From Firmicutes bacterium HGW-Firmicutes-15 (lineage in GTDB: Bacteria; Bacillota; Syntrophomonadia; Syntrophomonadales; Syntrophomonadaceae): DNA of 64,000 nucleotides. The stretch lies in the NCBI GenBank assembly GCA_002840245.1, contig PHAA01000006.1:1-64000 (forward strand), written 5' to 3'. Positions 1 to 7,959 of the stretch are shown piece after piece; position 1 is the stretch's first letter; each line of letters starts with the position of its first letter. Under the pieces are notes generated by a model that searched no databases, was not told the DNA's origin, and saw nothing but the letters and a program-made list of their open reading frames with translations. Made by a program: the position numbers and the translations under genes.

Positions 1-160
1 AACATAATTACCACCATCACAAAAAAACATAGTATATTTGATTTTTCTTGTTATGAATTGCTAGGAATCAAGGTTTTATACACATTTACTCCCTCAAACC
101 GTAGCGAAGCCCCATGAAATGTAGTGTTTTTTAGATTAAATAGCATTCTTGACATAAAAA

Positions 161-224
161 GTGCATCCGCGTTTGGTAAAATGTTATGTGACCAAACAAA
201 ACATTACAAACGGAAAGGATGCAC
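161..224 (+). promoter_or_regulatory. Imperfect hairpin over the transposase start
   Basis: GTGCATCC at 161-168 pairs with GGATGCAC at 217-224, and the inner segments pair partly. The right arm contains the AAAGG ribosome-binding sequence and the first possible start codon at 219. IS elements often hide the transposase start in such structures when transcription enters from outside; that role here is inferred. Confidence 0.45.
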
Positions 225-1589
225 AAGTTAATGCTACAACAAATCGATCCGTCTGAAAAGGTTATAACTGAGGTTTCAAAACTGTTTAAGGCTTTAAGAA
301 TCAATAAATTACTTCATGCTTCCAATGTCCGTAAAGCCTGCGGGGTAAGCGTTTATCAAATATTTGAGTTCATCTTTCTAATTGCTTTTTACGGTAAGAA
401 GATGAACAACATTCTTAGTAGCAAACGCGGTCAGGATATGCCGGGCAAAGATATCTACTATCGTTTTCTGAATAATCCACGATACTCATGGAGAAAATTT
501 CTTCTCCAGCTCTCTTTGAAGGTTACAGATGCCTTTGATCACTTGACCTCAGACAAGCGAGTCCGTGTATTTATTCTAGACGATTCAATCCTTTCAAGGC
601 CTAGAACAAAAAAGGCAGAGCTTCTTGCCCGTGTATTCGACCATACGGGGCAGCGTTTTGTAAAAGGATTTACCATGCTGACCTTGGGATGGTCTGACGG
701 ATATAGCTTCGTTCCTGTGGATTTTGCCATGCTCAGCTCAGCAAAAGCACAAAACAGGTTAAATGATGTAACAGACACCGTAGACAAGCGGACAAACGGT
801 TCAAAGAGACGCGCCGAAGCGATTATTGAAAAACCCAAAAATGTCATTCGCTTAATTGACAACGCCTTGATTACTGGTATTACAGCCGACTACGTCTTAA
901 TGGACAGCTGGTTTACAACCGAGCCAATGATCAAAGCAATTCTTGAAAAGGGTCTTCATTCCATTGGCATGGTCAAACAACTTAAGCAGAGATATAACTT
1001 TAACGGCCAAGCCATGTCGCTTGCAGACTTAAGAGCAACACTGCCGGCAAGAAATCGCAGTGAAATCATCGGATCACGCTTTGTAAAAACCAAACAGGGA
1101 ATTCCCGTTAAGATCGTCTTCATTCAAAACCGCAATAACAAACGGGAGTGGCTTTCAATACTGTCGACCGATGTTGCGCTTGAAGATGCCGAAATTGTCC
1201 GTATCTACGGCATAAGATGGAGCATTGAAGTATTCTTCAAAAGCGCCAAATCTCTTCTAAAACTAGGTTCAGAGTTTCAAGGTAGAAGTTATGACATGCT
1301 TATCGCCCATACGACTATTGTTTTCACGAGATACATTCTGCTTGAATGGGAACGACGGCATAATCAGGATTCACGTAGTTACGGAGAGCTCTTTTATTTG
1401 CTCTGCGATGAAATACAGGATATTGACTACGAAACCGCCATAAGGCAATTGATGTATTTCTTCACTATTTTGCTTGATAATTTATCTAAAGAGTGTTCCC
1501 AAGCAATTTTATGTCAAGTTATGCATTGGATTGCCGCTCAGCCCGCATATATCCGGGATTTAATGCCTGAATTATGCTGCGAAGTTTGA
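219..1589 (+). CDS. IS4-family transposase
   Basis: DDE transposase of about 456 residues, the enzyme that cuts and pastes the surrounding element. The IS4 signature Y-(2)-R-(3)-E-(6)-K is exact in the segment YGIRWSIEVFFKSAK near residue 340; this E is the third catalytic acid. DDS near residue 121 and LMDSWF near residue 227 are the probable first and second acidic residues. The reading frame is intact, so the element may be active. The start may be 219 or the ATG at 231. The AAAGG at 214-218 touches 219 but lies about 12 bases from 231, so 231 is reasonable. The gene shares its frame with the PIN-like gene downstream, separated only by the transposase stop. Confidence 0.93.
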   Translation: MHKLMLQQIDPSEKVITEVSKLFKALRINKLLHASNVRKACGVSVYQIFEFIFLIAFYGKKMNNILSSKRGQDMPGKDIYYRFLNNPRYSWRKFLLQLSLKVTDAFDHLTSDKRVRVFILDDSILSRPRTKKAELLARVFDHTGQRFVKGFTMLTLGWSDGYSFVPVDFAMLSSAKAQNRLNDVTDTVDKRTNGSKRRAEAIIEKPKNVIRLIDNALITGITADYVLMDSWFTTEPMIKAILEKGLHSIGMVKQLKQRYNFNGQAMSLADLRATLPARNRSEIIGSRFVKTKQGIPVKIVFIQNRNNKREWLSILSTDVALEDAEIVRIYGIRWSIEVFFKSAKSLLKLGSEFQGRSYDMLIAHTTIVFTRYILLEWERRHNQDSRSYGELFYLLCDEIQDIDYETAIRQLMYFFTILLDNLSKECSQAILCQVMHWIAAQPAYIRDLMPELCCEV

Positions 1590-1616
1590 GTTAATGAACA
1601 AATATTCAAAAGGCTT

Positions 1617-2915
1617 TTGAGTGAAGCAATTATTTCACTTGATACATCTGCATTGATTTTCCTTCAAGAATGTGATGCTGATCTTGCGAAGCACGTAATG
1701 GATACATTATTGTTTGCTGAGGAACGCATCTGGATTGCACATCATGTTGCCAATGTAGAGATGTTGAAAAATTTTGAACACAAAGGAAGCAAATCTGGAG
1801 CAATTGGACGGCTAAATAAGTTTGATAAAACATTGAACAATAGTGTTAAAAAAATTAGCAGTGTTTTTGAGTCGTTATCCAATGAACTTCGTGAAGAAGG
1901 ACATGACCTACTAGCCGATATCATTTCTGACTTTGACACAAACGAGATGTTTTATGACCTTATTTCTAACTTTAAACAAAAAATGAATCAGTCTACAAAA
2001 GAAAATCGAGAATTATTGCAATCTGGGTTGGTGAGAGTGTTTCAAAATGCAATGTGCGATAAGTCAACTCAAATTCTAACCACAGAAGAGCTTCATCAGA
2101 TTAAATTAGATGGAGTTGCTAGATATACGGATAGAATTCCTCCTGGTTATTGTGATTGGGATAAAGAAAATAATGAGTTTGGTGACCTGATTGTATGGAA
2201 AGAGATATTAAAAAAATCACAAGAAGAGAAAAAGCCATTACTTTTTATTACACGAGATAAAAAAGAAGATTGGTTTAAACTAGAGGGCAATAAGATTGTT
2301 GGGGTTCGAGATGAACTAATTAATGATTCAAAAGAAAATAATGCTGAAGTATTCGTTATTTATTTTAACGACTTTGTTCGTATGAGCTTCCAACTAGTGA
2401 GTAAAAATGTTGAGGAACTAATTGATAGACTTGATCGTGACGATGAGCTGTTTCGACAAATTGAGAATTATATTAGTGAAAATATGTATGGTGAAATACA
2501 AGATAAATTATCGGATATGGCAAATTCAAATTACAACTCTGATTTTGTAATGATAGATACTATCGAGAGTATTAGTATATTAGATACAGCATATGAAGTT
2601 TATGATGATTGTGTTGATATTGATTGTCAAATTGAATTCGAGGCTTCCGTTGACCATAATTATCATTTTGACAGTAGAGAAGATAATATAGAGATAAGTG
2701 GTAGTATGGTTTCTAGGGTAGATGTGAGTATTAGTGTTGAATTACTTTCAGGGCATCATGATGAGAGAAACAAAACTCTTGACATTGAATCAATATCAGT
2801 TGAATTTGGTGAAATTAATATTATCAGTTCCTCAGACCCGCTTGGAGGGGAAGATGATGATGAGGCTTCTGATGAGTTTGATATTGATGATTATGACGAA
2901 CCAGAAGAATACTAG
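1617..2915 (+). CDS. PIN-like (DUF4935-type) nuclease, 5' end probably lost to the IS
   Basis: Probable PIN-like RNase of the DUF4935 group, often found in defence or toxin settings. Metal-binding acids are visible: LDTSAL about 8 residues from the TTG start, WIAHHVANVEM near residue 40, and FGDLIVWKE near residue 190 followed by FITRDKKEDW. The C-terminus is a long acidic tail rich in D and E. Family members usually carry some 20 more residues before the first Asp. The open frame runs back to 1590, the proposed IS end, and reads plausibly as protein (NEQIFKRLLSEA), while the TTG at 1617 has no ribosome-binding site. I infer that the IS removed the start. A fusion transcript from the IS could still express it. 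Confidence 0.65.
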   Translation: MSEAIISLDTSALIFLQECDADLAKHVMDTLLFAEERIWIAHHVANVEMLKNFEHKGSKSGAIGRLNKFDKTLNNSVKKISSVFESLSNELREEGHDLLADIISDFDTNEMFYDLISNFKQKMNQSTKENRELLQSGLVRVFQNAMCDKSTQILTTEELHQIKLDGVARYTDRIPPGYCDWDKENNEFGDLIVWKEILKKSQEEKKPLLFITRDKKEDWFKLEGNKIVGVRDELINDSKENNAEVFVIYFNDFVRMSFQLVSKNVEELIDRLDRDDELFRQIENYISENMYGEIQDKLSDMANSNYNSDFVMIDTIESISILDTAYEVYDDCVDIDCQIEFEASVDHNYHFDSREDNIEISGSMVSRVDVSISVELLSGHHDERNKTLDIESISVEFGEINIISSSDPLGGEDDDEASDEFDIDDYDEPEEY

Positions 2916-2999
2916 CATTTGTGAATCAATTCAATTAGCTCAATGGATTTTGAGTTTTGAGGGTTATTGCGTAAAAGTATAATTCCCAAAAATTCTATG

Positions 3000-3140
3000 C
3001 TCACCCCACTTTAGGGGGGACGGTGTATAACGTCATTGTAAGGGTTTGAATGCTGCTGTAACCGACGCCCGGATTAGATGGAACAAATGGCCGGAACAAC
3101 TGTAACCACTTTCCGGAACAGGTGTGAATTTTGCTCCGGA
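3000..3140. mobile_element. Possible IS21-like terminal relic
   Basis: Related short units occur in a row: GGAACAAATG, CCGGAACAACTGTAA, CCGGAACAGGTGTGAA and TCCGGA between about 3077 and 3145. IS21-family ends in Firmicutes often carry repeated units of this type next to istA. No transposase remains. The rest of 2916-3185 shows nothing else I can assign. Confidence 0.3.
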
Positions 3141-3187
3141 TTATTCATCGTTTTGATAGAAAGATGATGGCTTGTTATAAGAGACAT

Positions 3188-3404
3188 TATGTTCACTCGA
3201 CTAAATTAGAATCCGAACCACACACACAACAGACTAAGGAGAAATATTACGTAGTTACCAACTCTATTTTTATATTTATAACAGGCCTAAGATGGTTTTA
3301 TGTAGTTAGTTACCAACTTTATTTTTGTACCAAATATATAAACGAAACGAAAACCCTCAATATTACTACATGTTCAGTTACTAACTTTATTTTCATTTGA
3401 CAGT
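3188..3404 (+). repeat. Spaced repeats resembling TnsB-binding sites at a Tn7-like end
   Basis: Four related units read in the same direction: TGTTCACTCGACTAAATT near 3190, AGTTACCAACTCTATTTTT from 3253, AGTTACCAACTTTATTTTT from 3308, and CAGTTACTAACTTTATTTT from 3375. Spacing is about 55-70 bases. They lie directly upstream of a tnsA fragment. In Tn7, the right end next to tnsA carries several TnsB sites of about 22 bases and the terminus begins TGT, so these are likely TnsB sites and the terminus may be near 3189. Confidence 0.5.
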
Positions 3405-3542
3405 TTGTTAAAAAATAAAAAAGATGTATCCTTAATAATAAACTTATATAGTAAATAAAAATATTATAAAATATAGAAAAATGTTGTATAATTCCACTTT
3501 TTGGGTATTCTAATATTAAGAATATCAAAAGGTGGTTTTTTT

Positions 3543-3764
3543 ATGCCTACGAACTCGCGTAAATGGAATGAACAGAAGTATCAAAGATACCTTAAAGAAG
3601 GTCGAGGGCAAGGGGAAGGAAGCGATTATAAGCCTTGGTTTAATATCGAAGATTTCTCATCCAAGGGTTTCTCCACGAAAGCACCGGGTTGGAAAACATA
3701 TCGTTCACATGAGTTTGTCTCTAAACCTCAACCTACCCTTGAGAGTACAATAATGATGACATAA
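3543..3764 (+). pseudogene. tnsA: Truncated tnsA (Tn7-like transposon endonuclease)
   Basis: The first 60 or so residues match the start of Tn7-like TnsA: a basic opening, then YLKEGRGQG, DYKPWFNIEDFSS, GFSTKAPGWKT and a YRSHEF segment. These correspond to the family pattern RGQG..YKPWL.I.D..S.GR....GWKT.R.H. Full TnsA is about 270 residues and cuts the 5' ends of the transposon; this frame stops at 73 residues, before the catalytic core. An AAAGGTGG ribosome-binding site sits 6 bases before the ATG, so the 5' end is original and the 3' part was deleted. No tnsB, tnsC or targeting gene remains in the window. Confidence 0.72.
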
Positions 3765-4050
3765 TAATTATGTATAAAATCAGTATATTATAGCTAAATG
3801 AGCCATATTATGCATTTGACAGTGAACAAATATGCATAAATCCGGTTGATATTTTCCCGAGAATGGCGCACGTGGAGACTATAGTAAGGCTATATCGGGG
3901 GTAAAGTGCCGAGAATAGTAAATTTGTAATTCTGGGAATTATGTTTCCACAGACGTAAAATAGGGCGAGGGTCGTATGAGGGAACATGAAGTGTGCAAAT
4001 ATATGGTAATTTAAAAATAGATTAAGTTGTATGAGCAAGGATAACAATTT
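3765..4050. other. Gene-free spacer with a small palindrome
   Basis: I see no coding sequence. TTATGCAT at 3808-3815 is mirrored by ATGCATAA at 3832-3839. The 11-mer CATTTGACAGT at 3813-3823 also occurs at 3394-3404, beside the Tn7-like repeats, so this may be the other edge of the same dead element. Confidence 0.3.
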
Positions 4051-4055
4051 GATAT

Positions 4056-4102
4056 CATAGTCATATTATGATATTATATGACTATGATTTATCATAATAT
4101 GA
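4056..4102 (+). promoter_or_regulatory. Nested palindromic operator of the toxin-antitoxin operon
   Basis: CATAGTCATAT (4056-4066) is mirrored exactly by ATATGACTATG (4076-4086). Overlapping it, TCATATTATGAT (4061-4072) is mirrored exactly by ATCATAATATGA (4091-4102). The site lies 30 bases before the antitoxin start, the usual place for autoregulation by a Phd-type antitoxin. Confidence 0.65.
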
Positions 4103-4131
4103 TTATAAAGCTATTGGAATGAGGTGATATC

Positions 4132-4410
4132 ATGGAAGCAGCAATCAGACCATCGGCAGATTTAAGAAATCATTACAGTGAAATCTCCAAGCAGTGCAAA
4201 GAATCAAGAGATGCTGTTATTATAACTGTAAATGGAAGAGGTGATACAGCAGTTCTTGGTTTACAGAATTACTATCAGATGAAATCGGAACTGGAACTAC
4301 TTAGAACACTTGCAGAGGCAGAAGATGATGTGAAAAATGGGAGATTGGCACCAATGCAGGATTCGTTCGATGATCTTCGTGCATCTTTACTGGAAAGGAA
4401 GAATGGATGA
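4132..4410 (+). CDS. Phd/YefM-type antitoxin
   Basis: Small antitoxin of 92 residues that should bind and neutralise the toxin encoded next and repress the operon. The N-terminal half fits the Phd/YefM fold: a PSADLRNHYSEIS start, a strand VIITVNGRGDTAVL, and a YYQMKSELELL helix; the acidic C-terminal half would wrap the toxin. A GAGGTGAT ribosome-binding site precedes the ATG. Its end overlaps the toxin start by four bases (ATGA), typical of coupled toxin-antitoxin genes. The strong nested palindrome upstream is its likely operator. Confidence 0.85.
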   Translation: MEAAIRPSADLRNHYSEISKQCKESRDAVIITVNGRGDTAVLGLQNYYQMKSELELLRTLAEAEDDVKNGRLAPMQDSFDDLRASLLERKNG

Positions 4411-4718
4411 AGCACAAAATATTACGAACGGATAAAGCGGAGGAACAACTCCGTGAAATCATTTTTTATATTGCCGATGATTCTGGTGATATTGATATTG
4501 CACTTAGATATTTAGACAAGATTGAAACAGTAATTAATCGTCTTCAGGAGTTTCCAGAGTCGGGAAGCATTCCTCGATATTCGATTCTGAAAAAGCAAGG
4601 GTATAGAGTAGTGATTGTTGAAAGGCATCTTGTTTTTTATAAGATAAATGAGGCAGATAAGTTAGTAATTATATATGCCGTTGTAGATGGAAGAAGAGAA
4701 TATCGTAATTTGATATAA
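4407..4718 (+). CDS. RelE/ParE-family toxin
   Basis: Toxin of 103 residues in the RelE/ParE superfamily. Features are the helical AEEQLREIIFYIADD opening, the pattern LQEFPESGS, and the C-terminal strands YRVVIVERHLVFYKI and LVIIYAVVDGRREY with the closing R-x-x-Y-R. The sequence is closer to ParE (gyrase poison) than to RelE (mRNA nuclease), but subtype cannot be settled by eye. It is translationally coupled to the antitoxin by a 4-base overlap. Confidence 0.85.
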   Translation: MKHKILRTDKAEEQLREIIFYIADDSGDIDIALRYLDKIETVINRLQEFPESGSIPRYSILKKQGYRVVIVERHLVFYKINEADKLVIIYAVVDGRREYRNLI

Positions 4719-5103
4719 AAGTTGAACGAAGCATTCGGGTCAAATCTGGATGCAAAGGTTAAATGTGGAATGGAACGTGTCTCCTAAAAATGATATGGGT
4801 ACAGTTTTCGTTATTGGTTTACTAGGTGAAATATTGAATCTTATGATTAGTTAACTCAGTACGCAACTATATTATTTTTTCCACATGTGGCCTTTCGCCA
4901 TTTTCATAATCCGATTTATGATCTTGTTTCTTTATTCACAAATATGTGATATTATTTGTAACAAAGAAATGGTCCACTTGTTTTTGTTGGGCTGAGGACG
5001 CTGAGTTATGAGATTCGATCTTTTGACAAAGTGCTGGTATTTTATCTGACACACGAAGATGTTATCTGAGGTGTAAGGGCAAAAAATAGTTTGTGTAGTT
5101 TTG
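4719..5103. other. Leader region upstream of the hydrogenase maturation operon
   Basis: No coding sequence is apparent. TTGACA occurs at 5023-5028 but no good -10 follows at normal spacing. The sequence GCTGAGGACGCTGAG near 4990-5005 contains a short direct repeat. The region ends in the terminator-like hairpin described next. Confidence 0.4.
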
Positions 5104-5132
5104 TGCGCCTTGCAAGGCGCATTTTTTATTTT
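5104..5132 (+). terminator. Intrinsic terminator or attenuator before the hyd operon
   Basis: TGCGCCTTGCAAGGCGCA is a perfect 18-base palindrome followed by TTTTTTATTTT, a textbook intrinsic terminator on the plus strand. It ends only 18 bases before the start codon at 5151. Because the nearest upstream plus-strand gene ends at 4718, it may act as an attenuator of the operon rather than a plain terminator. Confidence 0.8.
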
Positions 5133-5150
5133 ATGAAAGAGGTGATAGCA

Positions 5151-5435
5151 ATGGAAACAAGATTGGCACTGATTGGAATCGTCGTCGAAGATGTAAATTC
5201 GGTGGAAAAGCTGAACAGCATTCTCCACCAATTCGGGAGTTATATCATAGGCAGAATGGGTATTCCCTACCACAAGAGGCAAATCAGTATCATTAGTGTT
5301 GCTGTGGATGCACCGGCCAATATCATCAGTACGCTGTCGGGCAAACTCGGTATGCTGCCGGGCGTAAGCTCTAAGGTAGTATATTCGAAATATTCTTTAA
5401 AAAGCGGTGATGACAATAATGAAAGCGCTGATTGA
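5151..5435 (+). CDS. Iron-only hydrogenase system regulator (TM1266-like, ACT fold)
   Basis: Protein of 94 residues with a single ACT/NikR-C-like fold, recognisable as the small regulator that accompanies [FeFe]-hydrogenase maturation genes. The pattern LALIGIVVEDVNSVEKLN, then GSYIIGRMGIPYHKRQISIISVAVDAP and LSGKLGMLPGVSSKVVYSK is typical. The ATG at 5151 has an AGAGGTGAT site 7 bases ahead, better than the upstream alternatives. Its 3' end overlaps the start of hydE, indicating coupling. It has no obvious DNA-binding domain, so the regulatory role comes from family naming and gene context. Confidence 0.85.
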   Translation: METRLALIGIVVEDVNSVEKLNSILHQFGSYIIGRMGIPYHKRQISIISVAVDAPANIISTLSGKLGMLPGVSSKVVYSKYSLKSGDDNNESAD

Positions 5436-6462
5436 CAAACTGGAGAAAAAACGTAATCTAACCAATGAGGAATTTGTAGCTCTAATCTCCAACAGAAATC
5501 CAGAACTGGACAAATATCTGTTTGAAAAGGCTGTTGTCATTCGCAACAGGCATTACGAAAGCGATATTTATATCCGCGGTCTTATCGAATTTACAAATTT
5601 CTGCAAAAAAGACTGCCTCTACTGCGGGATACGGAAAAGCAATCAGAATGCCGAACGATACCGACTGACCAAGGAACAGGTACTAGATTGCTGCAAAACA
5701 GGATATGATCTGGGTTTTCGCACATTTGTACTTCAGGGCGGAGAGGACGCATATTTTAACGACGATCGTATATGCGACATGATTAAGACCATTAAAAGCC
5801 AGCATTCTGATTGTGCCCTGACTCTGTCGATTGGTGAAAAAAGCTATGCAAGCTATGAAGCTTATCATAACGCTGGTGCCGACCGCTATTTACTCCGTCA
5901 CGAAACAGCTAATGATGAGCATTATAAAAAGTTGCATCCACTGTCGATGTCGCTGTCGAACCGAAAACAATGCTTATATAACCTGAAGAAAATAGGATTT
6001 CAGGTTGGATGCGGCTTTATGGTCGGTTCACCGTATCAAAATGCAGAATATCTTGCAGAGGATATGTTATTCATCCACTACCTTCAGCCTCAGATGGTTG
6101 GTGTCGGGCCGTTTATTCCGCATCGCGATACGCCGTTTGCATCAGAACCCGCCGGTACACTTGAGATGACACTGTTCATGCTAGGGTTAATACGGCTGAT
6201 GTTGCCGAATGTGCTTATGCCATCGACAACTGCACTCGGTACAATACATCCTAAAGGGAGGGAACTGGGTATCCTCGCTGGAGCAAATGTGGTAATGCCA
6301 AATCTTTCTCCGACAGATGTTCGCAACAAATATTTGCTCTATGACAACAAAATCTGCACGGGAGACGAAGCCGCTGAATGCCAGTATTGTATGCAGCACC
6401 GTATGGAAGAAATCGGTTATAGCATAAAAGTCGACCGCGGAGACTATAAACCTGTCGTTTAG
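5419..6462 (+). CDS. hydE: [FeFe]-hydrogenase maturase HydE (radical SAM)
   Basis: Radical SAM enzyme that builds part of the H-cluster 2Fe subsite, acting after HydG in current models. The SAM-cluster motif C-x3-C-x2-C is seen as CKKDCLYC near residue 63, and the C-terminal second-cluster motif C-x7-C-x2-C is present in CTGDEAAECQYC. Other marks are the LQGGED segment and the MVGVGPFIPHRDTPF segment, the latter shared with biotin synthase-like enzymes. Possible starts are GTG 5407, ATG 5410 and ATG 5419; I chose 5419 because GGTGAT lies at a normal distance. It overlaps the regulator gene. The usual family length (about 350) is matched. Confidence 0.95.
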   Translation: MKALIDKLEKKRNLTNEEFVALISNRNPELDKYLFEKAVVIRNRHYESDIYIRGLIEFTNFCKKDCLYCGIRKSNQNAERYRLTKEQVLDCCKTGYDLGFRTFVLQGGEDAYFNDDRICDMIKTIKSQHSDCALTLSIGEKSYASYEAYHNAGADRYLLRHETANDEHYKKLHPLSMSLSNRKQCLYNLKKIGFQVGCGFMVGSPYQNAEYLAEDMLFIHYLQPQMVGVGPFIPHRDTPFASEPAGTLEMTLFMLGLIRLMLPNVLMPSTTALGTIHPKGRELGILAGANVVMPNLSPTDVRNKYLLYDNKICTGDEAAECQYCMQHRMEEIGYSIKVDRGDYKPVV

Positions 6463-6528
6463 CGACAAAAAACATAGCTGAAGGGAAAGGTCTCATGTCC
6501 TGACCCGATTAAGAAAGGAGAATAAAAT

Positions 6529-7947
6529 ATGTACGATCCCAAATCATCTAAAGCGGAAGAATTCATTTCACACGAAGAGGTTATGGATACCCTTGAGTAT
6601 GCACAGCAAAACAAAAGTAATCTGGCACTGATCGATAGCATTATCGAAAAGGCCAAACTGAGGAAAGGTCTGTCGCACAGAGAAGCCGCCGTTTTGCTTG
6701 ATTGCGATATTGAGGAGAAAAATCAGGAGATCTATAAGCTGGCCGAGCAGATAAAAAAAGATTTTTATGGCAACCGCATTGTAATGTTCGCTCCCTTATA
6801 TCTGTCGAATTACTGTGTGAATGGATGTGTTTACTGCCCATACCATCTAAAAAATAAGCATATCACTCGTAAAAAGCTGACTCAGGAGGAGATTCGCATC
6901 GAGATTGCCGCATTGCAGGATATGGGTCATAAGCGCCTTGCGATAGAGGCGGGCGAAGATCCGATAATGAATCCGATTGAATATATTTTGGAATGTATCA
7001 ATACCATCTACAGCGTCAAGCATAAGAACGGTGCCATCCGCCGTGTTAATGTCAATATAGCCGCAACCACCGTGGAAAATTATAAAAAATTGAAGGATGC
7101 GGAGATCGGCACCTATATCTTGTTCCAGGAAACCTATCATAAGGAAAGCTATGAGAAACTGCATCCAACCGGACCCAAGCATAATTACGCTTATCACACT
7201 GAAGCCATGGACAGAGCCATGCTCGGAGGAATTGAGGATGTAGGGCTGGGGGTATTGTTTGGTTTGGAGCTGTATCGCTACGAAATGGCAGCCCTTTTGA
7301 TGCATGGCGAGCATCTTGAGTCAGTGTTCGGCGTTGGTCCTCATACAATCAGCGTACCGAGAATTCGTCATGCAGATGATATCGATGTGAGTGCGTTTGA
7401 CAACGGAATAGATGATGATATTTTTGCGAAACTTGTGGCTTGTATCCGTATTTCAGTTCCGTATACCGGCATGATCGTCTCGACCAGGGAAAGTCAAAAA
7501 TGCCGTGAACGTGTTTTGCACCTTGGTATTTCACAAGTCAGCGGAGGATCGAGAACCAGTGTAGGCGGATATGCCGAGCCGGAACCCGAAGACGAGAAAT
7601 CCGAACAATTTGATGTAAGTGACACTAGAACTCTGGATGAGATTGTGCTTTGGTTGATGGAACTAGGGTACATCCCCAGTTTTTGCACTGCTTGTTACCG
7701 GGAGGGCAGAACGGGAGACCGGTTTATGAGCCTTTGCAAGAGCGGACAAATCCTAAACTGCTGCCATCCAAATGCACTCATGACCTTAAAGGAATACACT
7801 GAGGATTATGCATCCGAAGAGACAAAAAAAGCCGGCGAACAATTGATCTTAGCGGAGATGAAGAATATCCCCAGCGAAAAAGTGAGACAAATCGCGCTGA
7901 ACAATCTAACCCAAATCCAACAGGGCAGCCGTGATTTCAGATTTTAA
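6529..7947 (+). CDS. hydG: [FeFe]-hydrogenase maturase HydG (tyrosine lyase)
   Basis: Radical SAM tyrosine lyase that makes the CO and CN ligands of the H-cluster from tyrosine. The protein has 472 residues, the usual length. The SAM cluster motif is CVNGCVYC near residue 103. The C-terminal auxiliary cluster region contains CTACYREGRTGDRFMSLC and, after it, CCHPNALMT, matching the HydG C-x2-C-x22-C pattern. An AAAGGAG site precedes the ATG. It follows hydE by 66 bases and precedes hydF by 12, so all are one operon. Confidence 0.96.
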   Translation: MYDPKSSKAEEFISHEEVMDTLEYAQQNKSNLALIDSIIEKAKLRKGLSHREAAVLLDCDIEEKNQEIYKLAEQIKKDFYGNRIVMFAPLYLSNYCVNGCVYCPYHLKNKHITRKKLTQEEIRIEIAALQDMGHKRLAIEAGEDPIMNPIEYILECINTIYSVKHKNGAIRRVNVNIAATTVENYKKLKDAEIGTYILFQETYHKESYEKLHPTGPKHNYAYHTEAMDRAMLGGIEDVGLGVLFGLELYRYEMAALLMHGEHLESVFGVGPHTISVPRIRHADDIDVSAFDNGIDDDIFAKLVACIRISVPYTGMIVSTRESQKCRERVLHLGISQVSGGSRTSVGGYAEPEPEDEKSEQFDVSDTRTLDEIVLWLMELGYIPSFCTACYREGRTGDRFMSLCKSGQILNCCHPNALMTLKEYTEDYASEETKKAGEQLILAEMKNIPSEKVRQIALNNLTQIQQGSRDFRF

Positions 7948-7959
7948 CGGAGGTGTGGC

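Larger units (their letters stand above)
93..1590 (+). mobile_element. IS4-family insertion sequence (ends tentative)
   Basis: One complete DDE transposase gene fills this element. A perfect 7-bp inverted pair, CTCAAAC at 93-99 and GTTTGAG at 1584-1590, gives a length of about 1.5 kb, normal for IS4-family elements. The pair is short and I see no flanking target duplication, so the ends are tentative. The right end falls exactly where the coding frame of the next gene (PIN-like protein) starts to look authentic, which supports 1590 as the junction. Confidence 0.45.

Noticed and set aside
3251-3404. CRISPR-like repeat array
   Set aside because: Units are imperfect, unevenly spaced, few, and lie beside tnsA. 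They fit transposase sites better, and no cas gene exists nearby.
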